From Runella limosa DSM 17973 (GTDB lineage Bacteria; Bacteroidota; Bacteroidia; Cytophagales; Spirosomataceae), in assembly GCF_000482465.1 (NCBI RefSeq), contig NZ_KI519420.1, positions 1-64,000 on the forward strand: DNA of 64,000 nucleotides, given 5' to 3'. The position numbers and the translations under genes were made by a program. Of this stretch, positions 34,280-42,794 are shown in pieces; position 1 is the stretch's first letter, and every line of letters starts with the position of its first letter. The notes beneath the pieces are model-generated. The model did no database searches, was not told where the DNA came from, and saw only the letters and a list, made by a program, of their open reading frames with translations.

Positions 34280-36898
34280 ATGCAGAATCACCCCCCCCAC
34301 CTCGCTGACCGCTTTTTGCAGTTTTTCTGTGCACCTCACTTGCTGGAAGAAGTGCAAGGAGACTTGCACGAAGAATTTGAGTACCAAGTCAAACGCGTAG
34401 GTGTGCGGCGCGCTCGTTGGCGTTACTGGCGCGACGTGCTGGGCTTTTTACAGCCACGGTATATCAAACGAAAACCCTCTCAGTATCCTCAAACCTATTT
34501 ATTTAGCCTCAATATGCTACGCAACTATTTCAAAATCGCCGTTAGGAATCTGTTGAAGCACCCTACTTTTTCGCTCATTAATATCGCAGGCTTGGCCATG
34601 GGGCTGGTTTGTTGTATGGCCATCGGCTTATATGTATGGGACGAATACCAATACGACCGTGCCGTACCGCAGTTTGAGCACACCTACCGCCTCACTGAAA
34701 GGCAAAAACAAGCCACAGGACTTTACAATGTTGCCGTAACGCCTGGGCCGCTGGCTCCTGCGCTCAAAAATGATTTTCCAGAAATTACCGAAACCGCCCG
34801 CGTCGGAGCGTGGTCGGGGCTACTTCAGTACGAGCAAAAGACGGTCGAGCCCGAAGCGATGCGGGTAGTCGATGCCTCTTTTTTGTCCTTTTTCGGTTTT
34901 AAACTTTTGAAAGGAAACCCACAAACCGTTTTATCATCGCCCGATGAAGTCGTCATCAGCGAAGCCGTTGCCGAACGTTTTTTTGGAAAAAACTGGGCCT
35001 CTGAGCCTATTTTGGGGAAAACGATTCAGTACAATCAAGAGCGGCCACTTCGTTTGACGGGCATCGTTGAAAATGCACCAGCCCGTTCGCATCTTCAATA
35101 CGATGTGTTGTTACCTTTTATCTATTTTCAATTGAACGACAAATGGAGCTACAATTGGAACAGTAATAACTACCATACCTACCTCAAAATCAGACCCAAT
35201 GCCAATGCCGCTGTTTTTGCTCAAAAATTGGCAGGACAGCTAAAAAAATACAAAGAAGACAACGAAACGCTCCTTTTGCTGCAACCTTTACAAGACATTC
35301 ATTTGTATTCTGACTTCGATTTTGGAACGGATTGGGGCAAACGTGGCAACATCCGTTACGTCCAGATCTTCATTGCGGTAGGGCTGATTGTGTTGTTTAT
35401 TGCCTTGTTTAATTTTATCAATTTATCTACCGCCCGAGCTACCCAACGAGCGCGTGAAGTGGGGGTGCGCAAAAGCGTAGGTGCGTTGCGTTCCAGCCTT
35501 GTCGCTCAATTTTGGGGAGAATCGCTGCTCATGACCAGTTTGGCACTGGGAGTTGGGTTGGCCCTATTGAATTTGCTGCTGCCTTTTTTTAGTGAATTGT
35601 CGGGTAAACCTATGACATTGCCGTTCCACGAGCCTTTATTTTGGGCTTCGATGGCGGTTGTTTTGGTACTTATCAGCTTTTTGACGGGGCTTTATCCTGC
35701 GTTTTACCTTTCTTCTTTCCGTCCAGTCAACGTTTTGAAAGGAATTTTTGATAAAAAATCAGGCACAAGTTTTCGGAAAACGCTGGTGGTGACGCAGTTT
35801 GTGATGTCGGTTGTTTTAATCATCGGTACCATTGGGTTGTATCAGCAATTGCAATTTATTCAAAACAAAAAATTGGGTTTTGATCAAGAACAGTTACTCT
35901 ATGTACGTCTGAAGGGCGACCTGCGCGAAAAATCATTGACAATGAAGGAGTTATTGGTTAAACAAGGCAGTATTGCTTCGGTCTCGGCCACGACCAATAC
36001 GTTGGTAGATGTTCAAAACACTTCTTATATCGAATGGCCTGGAAAAAGTCCCAAAGATGAAGTGCTTATTACGCAAATCAACGTAGATGCCGATTTTCTG
36101 AAAACTACGGGTATGAAATTAGCCGCTGGACGCAACTTTTCTTCTGCCATCGCAAGCGATACGAGTAATAAATTTGGAACGTACCTCATCAACGAAACTG
36201 CCGCCAAACGCTTGGGCTGGACGACTCAGCAGGCATTGGGGAAAAAAGTAAACTTCTGGGGTTTGGAAGGCGAAATTGTAGGAGTATTGCGCGATTTTCA
36301 CTTCCGACCAATGAGTGTCAAAATTGAGCCTTTCATCGTTCGCTTTCGACCTAAAGAATCTTATTTCAGCTTGTTGGTCAAAACACAGCCTGGTAAAACC
36401 GAGCAAGCCTTGGCCGATATGGCCCGTATTTATAAACAGTTCGAACCCAACCATCCTTTCAGCTATGGGTTTGTCAATCAGGACTTAGACCGACAATACG
36501 CCATAGAACAGCGCACTGGACAATTGCTGTTGAGCTTCTCTATTCTTGCCATTTTGATTGCCTGTTTAGGGTTATTTGGATTGGCTACATTCACCACCGA
36601 GCAACGCATCAAAGAAATTGGCATTCGCAAAGTACTGGGAGCTTCCATTGCCAATATCACGGGGCTGTTGTCCAAAGATTTTATCAAGTTGGTAGTGATT
36701 GCCAACGTCATTGCGTTTCCATTGGCCCACTACGGACTCAGCCAATGGCTCCAAAATTTTGAGTATCGTATCGGTATCGAATGGTGGATATTTGTGGTTA
36801 CGGCAGTGTTAGCCATCGGCACCACGTTGGCAACGGTCAGTTTTCAAGCCATCAGGGCGGCGTTGGTCAATCCTGTAAAATCATTGAAATCGGAGTAG
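34280..36898 (+). CDS. P8, orphan MacB/FtsX-type permease with prefix domain
   Basis: 872 residues from MQNHPPHLADRF. The prefix is unit-3 type, almost the same as P6 and P7. The core is divergent: RNLLKHPTFSLINIAGLAMGLVCCMAI, periplasmic RLTERQKQATGLYNVAVTPG, first coupling motif AREVGVRKSVGALRSSLVAQF, second KEIGIRKVLGASIANI. Last gene of unit 3; its TAG stop is the first TAG of the palindromic repeat. Confidence 0.9.
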   Translation: MQNHPPHLADRFLQFFCAPHLLEEVQGDLHEEFEYQVKRVGVRRARWRYWRDVLGFLQPRYIKRKPSQYPQTYLFSLNMLRNYFKIAVRNLLKHPTFSLINIAGLAMGLVCCMAIGLYVWDEYQYDRAVPQFEHTYRLTERQKQATGLYNVAVTPGPLAPALKNDFPEITETARVGAWSGLLQYEQKTVEPEAMRVVDASFLSFFGFKLLKGNPQTVLSSPDEVVISEAVAERFFGKNWASEPILGKTIQYNQERPLRLTGIVENAPARSHLQYDVLLPFIYFQLNDKWSYNWNSNNYHTYLKIRPNANAAVFAQKLAGQLKKYKEDNETLLLLQPLQDIHLYSDFDFGTDWGKRGNIRYVQIFIAVGLIVLFIALFNFINLSTARATQRAREVGVRKSVGALRSSLVAQFWGESLLMTSLALGVGLALLNLLLPFFSELSGKPMTLPFHEPLFWASMAVVLVLISFLTGLYPAFYLSSFRPVNVLKGIFDKKSGTSFRKTLVVTQFVMSVVLIIGTIGLYQQLQFIQNKKLGFDQEQLLYVRLKGDLREKSLTMKELLVKQGSIASVSATTNTLVDVQNTSYIEWPGKSPKDEVLITQINVDADFLKTTGMKLAAGRNFSSAIASDTSNKFGTYLINETAAKRLGWTTQQALGKKVNFWGLEGEIVGVLRDFHFRPMSVKIEPFIVRFRPKESYFSLLVKTQPGKTEQALADMARIYKQFEPNHPFSYGFVNQDLDRQYAIEQRTGQLLLSFSILAILIACLGLFGLATFTTEQRIKEIGIRKVLGASIANITGLLSKDFIKLVVIANVIAFPLAHYGLSQWLQNFEYRIGIEWWIFVVTAVLAIGTTLATVSFQAIRAALVNPVKSLKSE

Positions 36899-36940
36899 CG
36901 ACGTTGCATGCAACGTCTCCACCGCATGCAACGTCTCTAC
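36898..36940. repeat. palindromic repeat and half copy after P8
   Basis: An 18-bp palindrome GACGTTGCATGCAACGTC followed by a second right half (GCATGCAACGTCTCTAC) a few bases later. It begins at the TAG stop codon of P8. Confidence 0.8.
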
Positions 36941-36943
36941 AGC

Positions 36944-36981
36944 TGTCCGATAATACACGGAATACTGTCCAAAAGCGGACA
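36944..36981 (+). promoter_or_regulatory. upstream sites of PadR4 unit
   Basis: TGTCCAAAAGCGGACA at 36966-36981, preceded 22 bp upstream by a half-conserved copy starting TGTCCG (36944). The TGGCA element follows after 54 bp. Confidence 0.68.
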
Positions 36982-37003
36982 ATTGTTTTGGTTGAAAAAC
37001 CTG

Positions 37004-37030
37004 AAAAAAGCCCTCAAAAGGGGCTTTTTT
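37004..37030 (+). terminator. terminator-like hairpin between operator and -24 box (PadR4)
   Basis: A perfect 10-bp stem (AAAAAAGCCC with GGGCTTTTTT), 7-nt loop, ending in a T run. As in the PadR2 unit it lies between the upstream repeat and the TGGCA box, and would stop read-through from unit 3. Confidence 0.65.
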
Positions 37031-37035
37031 ATTTT

Positions 37036-37051
37036 TGGCACACTATTTTAT
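37036..37051 (+). promoter_or_regulatory. sigma-54-like promoter of PadR4 unit
   Basis: TGGCACACTATTTTAT; the start codon of PadR4 lies 46 bp after its first T. Confidence 0.58.
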
Positions 37052-37081
37052 CGACATTATCGGAAGAAATACAAAAATCCA

Positions 37082-37420
37082 ATGAAACGAACTTTTTTGG
37101 GGGAATTTGAAGAAATCGTTCTACTGACGGTCGCCATTTTGGGCGAAGAAGCCTACGGCGTTACTATCACACAAGAACTGGAACAGAAAACGGGACGTTC
37201 GGTGGGGTTTAGCACGGTGCATACCACCCTCCAACGGCTGGAAGAGAAAGGTTTTCTAACCTCTCAAATGGGCGGCGCAACGGCCGAGCGAGGTGGACGT
37301 CGCAAGCGATTTTTTACGGTGACAGCGACGGGTAGAAAAGCGTTGGTGGAAGTCAAACAAGTGCGAGAAGAGCTTTGGGGAGCTTTACCCCCTCAAACCT
37401 TGCAATTAATGGGCGGCTAA
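37082..37420 (+). CDS. PadR4, PadR-family transcriptional regulator
   Basis: 112 residues from the Met of MKRTFLGEFEEIVLL (the longer open frame crosses the promoter). GFSTVHTTLQRLEEKGFL recognition region and AERGGRRKRFFTVT wing. Its stop is 1 bp before the ATG of P9, the tightest coupling in the array. Confidence 0.92.
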   Translation: MKRTFLGEFEEIVLLTVAILGEEAYGVTITQELEQKTGRSVGFSTVHTTLQRLEEKGFLTSQMGGATAERGGRRKRFFTVTATGRKALVEVKQVREELWGALPPQTLQLMGG

Positions 37421-37421
37421 C

Positions 37422-40064
37422 ATGAGACATCATCCTCCCCGCTGGGCCACGACCTTACTACGTTGGTGGGCCGACCCCAACACTTCGGAAGAAGTGGAAG
37501 GTGATTTATTGGAATTATATAACCATTGGGTACAAACCGTTGGCGAGCGAAGCGCCAATTGGAAATACGCCTTGAATGCCATCAAACTTTTACGCCCTTT
37601 TGCCAAAGACAAGCGCACCCATTATCCCACAACCTATTTATACAGTCCAACGATGATACGTAACTATTTCAAAATCGCTTTTCGTAACCTCCTCAAACAC
37701 AAGGGGTATTCGTTCATAAATGTCGCAGGTTTGGCCATTGGTATGGCTGTCGCTATGCTGATAGGACTTTGGATTTATGATGAATTGAGTTTTAACCAGT
37801 ATCATCGAAATTATGAGAGAATTGGGCAAATACGTTCTATTTCGACCGAACCCAGCACTGGCGTAAGCGAAGGTAGCCCACACATGCCTATCCCGATGGG
37901 GGGAGCATTGAAAGAAAATTATAAGCATTTGTTTTCTAAGGTGCTGGTTTCTTGGGCAGTAAGCGACTATACATTAAAGCTTAATGAGAAAAATCTGACG
38001 GGGAAAGGCCATTTTGTGGAATCTGGTATATTGGAAATGCTTTCGTTGAAGATGCTCAAAGGAAGTTATGGAAGCCTGAAAGACCCTCATTCCATCGTAT
38101 TGTCAAAATCAATGGCGGAAGCTATTTTTGGGAGCACTGACCCAATCAATCAATCCCTTAAAATTGATAATGCCATCGATGTAAAAGTAACTGGGATTTA
38201 TGAAGATATGCCTAAAAATTCACGTTTCAGCGAAGTGCAATTCTTTACGCCATGGGATTTATTCGTTTCTTCAAACGCATGGGTAAAAGGAAATGTAACG
38301 AATTGGGATAACACCTCGTTTGGTATCTATGTTGAGCTTCAACCCAATGTCAGTTTAGAAACCGCACAGGCTGGACTTAAAGGCTTTTATGCCAAAAATG
38401 TCCCAACTGATTATATGAAGCTTTTGGAAAGCTACAAGCCAGAAATATTTGTCTATCCGATGAAACAATGGCATTTATATTCGGATTTTACCGACGGCAG
38501 ACCTACGGGCGGGCGCGTTACTTTTGTTTGGCTCTTTGGTATTATCGGTGTTTCTGTGCTGTTGTTAGCCTCTATCAATTTCATGAATCTAAGTACAGCT
38601 CGGTCTGAAAAACGGGCAAAAGAAGTCGGTATTCGCAAGGCCGTTGGCTCGCTACGTACGCAGTTGATAGGACAGTTTTTTAGTGAATCATTCTTGGTTG
38701 TGCTACTCTCATTTGTTATTTCCTGCGGGTTAATAATCCTCGCTTTGCGTTGGTTCAACGAATTGGCCGACAAAGCCATTTCTTTACCATTCACTAATGG
38801 GTATTTCTGGGCTGGAAGCATTGCTTTTATTTTGCTAACAGGGCTTCTGACGGGCATTTACCCCGCATTATATTTGTCTTCTTTTCAACCCCTCAAAGTG
38901 CTGAAGGGCACATTCAAAGTAGGTCGTTTTGCAGCGGTTCCACGCAAAGTATTGGTGGTGATTCAATTTACGGTTTCGGTAGTCATTATTATTGGAACCA
39001 TGGTGGTTTACCAGCAAATTCAGCACGCGAAAAACCGCCCAGTTGGCTATAATCAAGAAAGCTTGATTACGATTGGCCTGAATGACCCTAATTATAAAGA
39101 CAAATATGATGTCTTCAAGCGGGAATTACTGGCTACGGGCGTAGTCTCCAACGTGGCACTTTCCAATAGTCCGTTGACGTCCATCTGGAACAGGTCGAGT
39201 GGATTTGTTTGGAGGGGCAAAGCCCCCGAAACTCCGTCTGGTTTTAATAAAATCAGAGTAACTTCTGATTTTGGGAAGACGATTGACTGGAAAATAATTG
39301 CTGGACGCGATTTTTCGGACGAATATAAGTCAGATTCGGCAGGGGTGATTCTGAATGAAGCGGCTGCCAAACACATTGGATTGAAAAATCCGATAGGCGA
39401 ATACATTAAAACAGAAGATGGAAAGTTTGTTTGGCAAATTGTGGGAGTTGCCAAAGACATGGTCATTCAGTCTCCCTATGAGCCTATCAACGGTACATTT
39501 TACTTTTTAGATTCTCGTAAGGTGTCGACCCAAATGACCATCAGAATCAAATCGACAGCTGGCACAAACGACGCGCTGGCAAAAATTGAAACCGTATTTA
39601 AAAAGCTAGTACCCTCAGCCTCCTTTGATTATAAATTTGTAGATGATGTTTATAATCAGAAATTTAGCCAAGAGCAGCGCATTGGTCAGTTATCAACGCT
39701 CTTTGCCGTTTTGGCTATTTTTATTTCCTGTTTGGGCTTGTTTGGGTTGGCTTCATTCGTGGCCGAACAACGCACCAAAGAAATCGGAATTCGTAAAGTG
39801 TTGGGCGCTTCTGTTACTAATTTATGGCAAATGCTTTCCAAGGATTTCGTGATTTTGGTGATTATTTCGTGCGTGATTGCCGTTCCTATAGCCTACTATT
39901 TTATGAGCGGATGGCTGGAAAAATACACTTATCGCACCGAAATTTCGTGGTGGGTATTTGTGATGGCAGGCGCGGGAGCGCTGATGATTACCCTGTTGAC
40001 AGTTAGTTTTCAAGCCATCAAAGCCGCGATGGTCAACCCCGTAAAATCCCTAAAATCGGAGTAG
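37422..40064 (+). CDS. P9, orphan MacB/FtsX-type permease with prefix domain
   Basis: 880 residues. It has the third prefix type, of unit 4: PPRWATTLLRWWADPNTSEE, EGDLLELYNHWVQTVGER, NWKYALNAIKLLRPF, then a HYPTTYLYSPT linker. The core is GYSFIN type. First coupling motif AKEVGIRKAVGSLRTQLIGQF, where the TM before it has LLASINFMNLS, Ser replacing the Cys (LLACINF) of most copies. Its TAG stop codon is part of the palindrome that follows. Confidence 0.9.
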   Translation: MRHHPPRWATTLLRWWADPNTSEEVEGDLLELYNHWVQTVGERSANWKYALNAIKLLRPFAKDKRTHYPTTYLYSPTMIRNYFKIAFRNLLKHKGYSFINVAGLAIGMAVAMLIGLWIYDELSFNQYHRNYERIGQIRSISTEPSTGVSEGSPHMPIPMGGALKENYKHLFSKVLVSWAVSDYTLKLNEKNLTGKGHFVESGILEMLSLKMLKGSYGSLKDPHSIVLSKSMAEAIFGSTDPINQSLKIDNAIDVKVTGIYEDMPKNSRFSEVQFFTPWDLFVSSNAWVKGNVTNWDNTSFGIYVELQPNVSLETAQAGLKGFYAKNVPTDYMKLLESYKPEIFVYPMKQWHLYSDFTDGRPTGGRVTFVWLFGIIGVSVLLLASINFMNLSTARSEKRAKEVGIRKAVGSLRTQLIGQFFSESFLVVLLSFVISCGLIILALRWFNELADKAISLPFTNGYFWAGSIAFILLTGLLTGIYPALYLSSFQPLKVLKGTFKVGRFAAVPRKVLVVIQFTVSVVIIIGTMVVYQQIQHAKNRPVGYNQESLITIGLNDPNYKDKYDVFKRELLATGVVSNVALSNSPLTSIWNRSSGFVWRGKAPETPSGFNKIRVTSDFGKTIDWKIIAGRDFSDEYKSDSAGVILNEAAAKHIGLKNPIGEYIKTEDGKFVWQIVGVAKDMVIQSPYEPINGTFYFLDSRKVSTQMTIRIKSTAGTNDALAKIETVFKKLVPSASFDYKFVDDVYNQKFSQEQRIGQLSTLFAVLAIFISCLGLFGLASFVAEQRTKEIGIRKVLGASVTNLWQMLSKDFVILVIISCVIAVPIAYYFMSGWLEKYTYRTEISWWVFVMAGAGALMITLLTVSFQAIKAAMVNPVKSLKSE

Positions 40065-40125
40065 AGACGTTGCATGCAACGTCTCCACTGCATGCAACGT
40101 CTCTACCACACGCAACGTCTCTACC
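40061..40125. repeat. palindromic repeat with two extra half copies after P9
   Basis: Begins GTAGAGACGTTGCA, whose TAG is the stop codon of P9, followed by the complement with one change, then two more right-half copies (GCATGCAACGTCTCTAC and CGCAACGTCTCTAC). The stacked halves suggest repeated insertion or slippage. Confidence 0.85.
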
Positions 40126-40139
40126 ATCTACCTGTATTT

Positions 40140-42755
40140 ATGCAACATACCCCTCCCCGCTGGGCCACGACCTTACTACGTTGGTGGGCCGACCCCAACA
40201 CTTCCGAAGAGGTGGAGGGCGATTTGCTAGAATTATACAACTATTGGGTAACAACCGTTGGCGAGCAAAAAGCCAATTGGAAATACGCCTTGAATGCGTT
40301 GAAACTATTACGCCCCTTTGCCAAAGACAAACGGGCTCATTATCCCAAAACCTATTTATACAGTCCGACTATGTTACGTAACTATTTCAAAATCGCTTTT
40401 CGCAATCTCCTCAAATACAGGGGTTACTCCTTTATTAATGTCACAGGATTGGCTACGGGGATGGCTGTTGCCATACTTATCGGTTTGTGGCTATACGATG
40501 AGTTATCATACAACAAACAGTTTGAGAACTACAATCGCATCGTGCAGGTGATGCAACACCAAACGTTTGACGGCCAGGTCAATACCCAAACCGCGAATCC
40601 TTATCTGATGGGGGAAGAAATTCAAAATAAGTACCCCAATGATTTTAAATACATCGTGATGTCGTCGTGGACAAACGGTCATATTTTGGCCTACGGCGAT
40701 AAAAAACTAACCAAAACGGGCAATTATTTTGAGCCAGGCATTACCGAAATGTTGAGTCTCCAAATGCTGAAGGGCTCTCGGGCAGGCTTGAACGACGTCA
40801 ATTCGATTCTTTTGTCTGAATCGGCGGCAAAAGCTTATTTCGGCAACGAAGACCCGATGGGTAAAGTGATGAAGATAGATAACAAAAACGACGTTAAAGT
40901 AACGGGTGTTTACAAAGATTTGCCGTACAACTCCGACTTCAAAGATTTGACATTCCTCTTGCCTTGGTCGTTGTACCTTAGCAGTAAGCCTTGGATCAAA
41001 GAAATGACCAACCCGTGGCGCAGCAATTTTACCCAGACCTACGCTATGTTGGCCGACCACGCTGATATTGCCCAAGTTTCGGCCAAAATCAAAGATGTGA
41101 AACTCCACAAAGTACGTGCCGAAGAACGTGCGTTCAAGCCCGTCGTGTTTTTGCAGCCTATGAGTAAATGGCATTTGTATGCGGAGTTCAAAGACGGTAT
41201 CAACATTGGTGGTCGCATCCAATTTGTGTGGTTGTTCGGCATTATTGGCGGATTTGTGTTGCTGTTAGCTTGCATCAATTTTATGAACCTCAGCACGGCC
41301 CGTTCCGAAAAGCGAGCCAAAGAAGTGGGTGTGCGAAAAGCAGTTGGTTCAGTACGCGGACAGTTAATCAACCAGTTTTTGAGTGAGTCGCTGTTAGTAA
41401 CGCTCATTTCCTTTGGGTTAGCTATTTTGTTAGTACAGCTTGCTTTGCCCATGTTTAACGAAGTGGCTGATAAAAAAATAACGGTATTGTGGCAAGAACC
41501 CTTGTTTTGGCTCTCGGGAATCGGTTTTACAGTCCTTACAGGTATCATTGCGGGAAGTTATCCCGCCTTTTACTTATCATCGTTTCGGCCCGTGCAGGTT
41601 TTAAAAGGCACATTTCGAGTAGGGCGTTTTGCCTCTGTACCGCGCAAAGTACTGGTAACCATTCAGTTTACGGTGTCAGTGGCGTTGATTATTGGAACGA
41701 TGGTGGTTTTTCAACAAATAGATTTTGCCAAAAAACGTCCCGCTGGCTATGCTGTTGATAAACTGCTCTATGTGCCTATTTCAACCCCCGATTTGGCCAA
41801 TAAATACGAAGTAGTGCGCAATGATTTACTAAAAACGGGTGCTATTGCCGAGGTATCCGAATCTTCGAGTCCAATCACAAGCGTTTGGGCAATTAATAAT
41901 GGTTATAGTTGGAAAGGAAAAGATCCAGGCATTCAAGGCAATTTTGCGGCGGTGTCGGCAACGCACGAATTCGGGAAAACCATTGGGTGGGAGTTGAAAG
42001 AAGGCCGCGATTTTTCACGGGACTTCCCCACCGATTCTACCGCAATGATTCTCAACGAAACTGCCGTAAAGTTTATGGGGTTGAAGAAGCCCGTGGGTGA
42101 AATTGTGAAAATCGATGACAAAGTGTTTCACGTCATCGGCGTAGTCAAAGACTTGGTGATGCAGTCGCCGTACCAACCCGTTTTCCGTACCAGTTTTGTG
42201 TTGGATTACAACGATGCCAGTGTCATTAATATCAAAATCAACGCGACGACCAATACCAGCGATGCCTTACCTAAAATCGAAGCGGTTTTCCGAAAGCACA
42301 ATCCCGCCGCACCATTTGAGTATCAGTTTATCGATGAAGAATACGCCAAAAAATTCACCGATGAAGTTCGCATCGGCAAGTTAGCCACGTTCTTCGCCAT
42401 TTTGGCCATATTCATTTCTTGCTTGGGGTTGTTTGGGTTAGCGAGCTTTGTGGCCGAGCAGCGCACAAAGGAGATTGGTATTCGGAAAGTACTGGGTGCT
42501 TCGGTATCCAACTTATGGGGACTTTTGTCGAAAGAATTTGTGGTTTTGGTCGTGGTGGCCTGTGGTATTGCTGGGCCAATAACGTGGTATGGGATGAACA
42601 ACTGGATACAAAAATTTGACTACCATATCGAAATTTCATGGTGGGTATTTGTGGCTACGGCTATCTTGGCCGTTGGCATTGCCCTCCTAACTGTCAGCTA
42701 TCAAGCCATCAAAGCCGCCATCGTCAATCCCGTAAAATCATTGAAATCGGAGTAG
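40140..42755 (+). CDS. P10, orphan MacB/FtsX-type permease with prefix domain
   Basis: 871 residues from MQHTPPRWATTL; the 22 upstream codons are palindrome sequence. The prefix is nearly identical to P9 and P11. The first periplasmic domain (SSWTNGHILAYGDKKLTKTGNY) is most like P2 in another unit, and the second (GRDFSRDFPTDSTAMILNE) also follows P2. First coupling motif AKEVGVRKAVGSVRGQLINQF. A clear case of core and prefix having different histories. Confidence 0.9.
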   Translation: MQHTPPRWATTLLRWWADPNTSEEVEGDLLELYNYWVTTVGEQKANWKYALNALKLLRPFAKDKRAHYPKTYLYSPTMLRNYFKIAFRNLLKYRGYSFINVTGLATGMAVAILIGLWLYDELSYNKQFENYNRIVQVMQHQTFDGQVNTQTANPYLMGEEIQNKYPNDFKYIVMSSWTNGHILAYGDKKLTKTGNYFEPGITEMLSLQMLKGSRAGLNDVNSILLSESAAKAYFGNEDPMGKVMKIDNKNDVKVTGVYKDLPYNSDFKDLTFLLPWSLYLSSKPWIKEMTNPWRSNFTQTYAMLADHADIAQVSAKIKDVKLHKVRAEERAFKPVVFLQPMSKWHLYAEFKDGINIGGRIQFVWLFGIIGGFVLLLACINFMNLSTARSEKRAKEVGVRKAVGSVRGQLINQFLSESLLVTLISFGLAILLVQLALPMFNEVADKKITVLWQEPLFWLSGIGFTVLTGIIAGSYPAFYLSSFRPVQVLKGTFRVGRFASVPRKVLVTIQFTVSVALIIGTMVVFQQIDFAKKRPAGYAVDKLLYVPISTPDLANKYEVVRNDLLKTGAIAEVSESSSPITSVWAINNGYSWKGKDPGIQGNFAAVSATHEFGKTIGWELKEGRDFSRDFPTDSTAMILNETAVKFMGLKKPVGEIVKIDDKVFHVIGVVKDLVMQSPYQPVFRTSFVLDYNDASVINIKINATTNTSDALPKIEAVFRKHNPAAPFEYQFIDEEYAKKFTDEVRIGKLATFFAILAIFISCLGLFGLASFVAEQRTKEIGIRKVLGASVSNLWGLLSKEFVVLVVVACGIAGPITWYGMNNWIQKFDYHIEISWWVFVATAILAVGIALLTVSYQAIKAAIVNPVKSLKSE

Positions 42756-42779
42756 AGACGTTTCATGCAACGTCTCCAC
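42752..42779. repeat. palindromic repeat after P10
   Basis: GTAGAGACGTTTCA then the complement-like half; the left arm has one change (GTTTC for GTTGC). Its TAG is the stop codon of P10. Confidence 0.8.
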
Positions 42780-42794
42780 CATCTACCTGTATTT

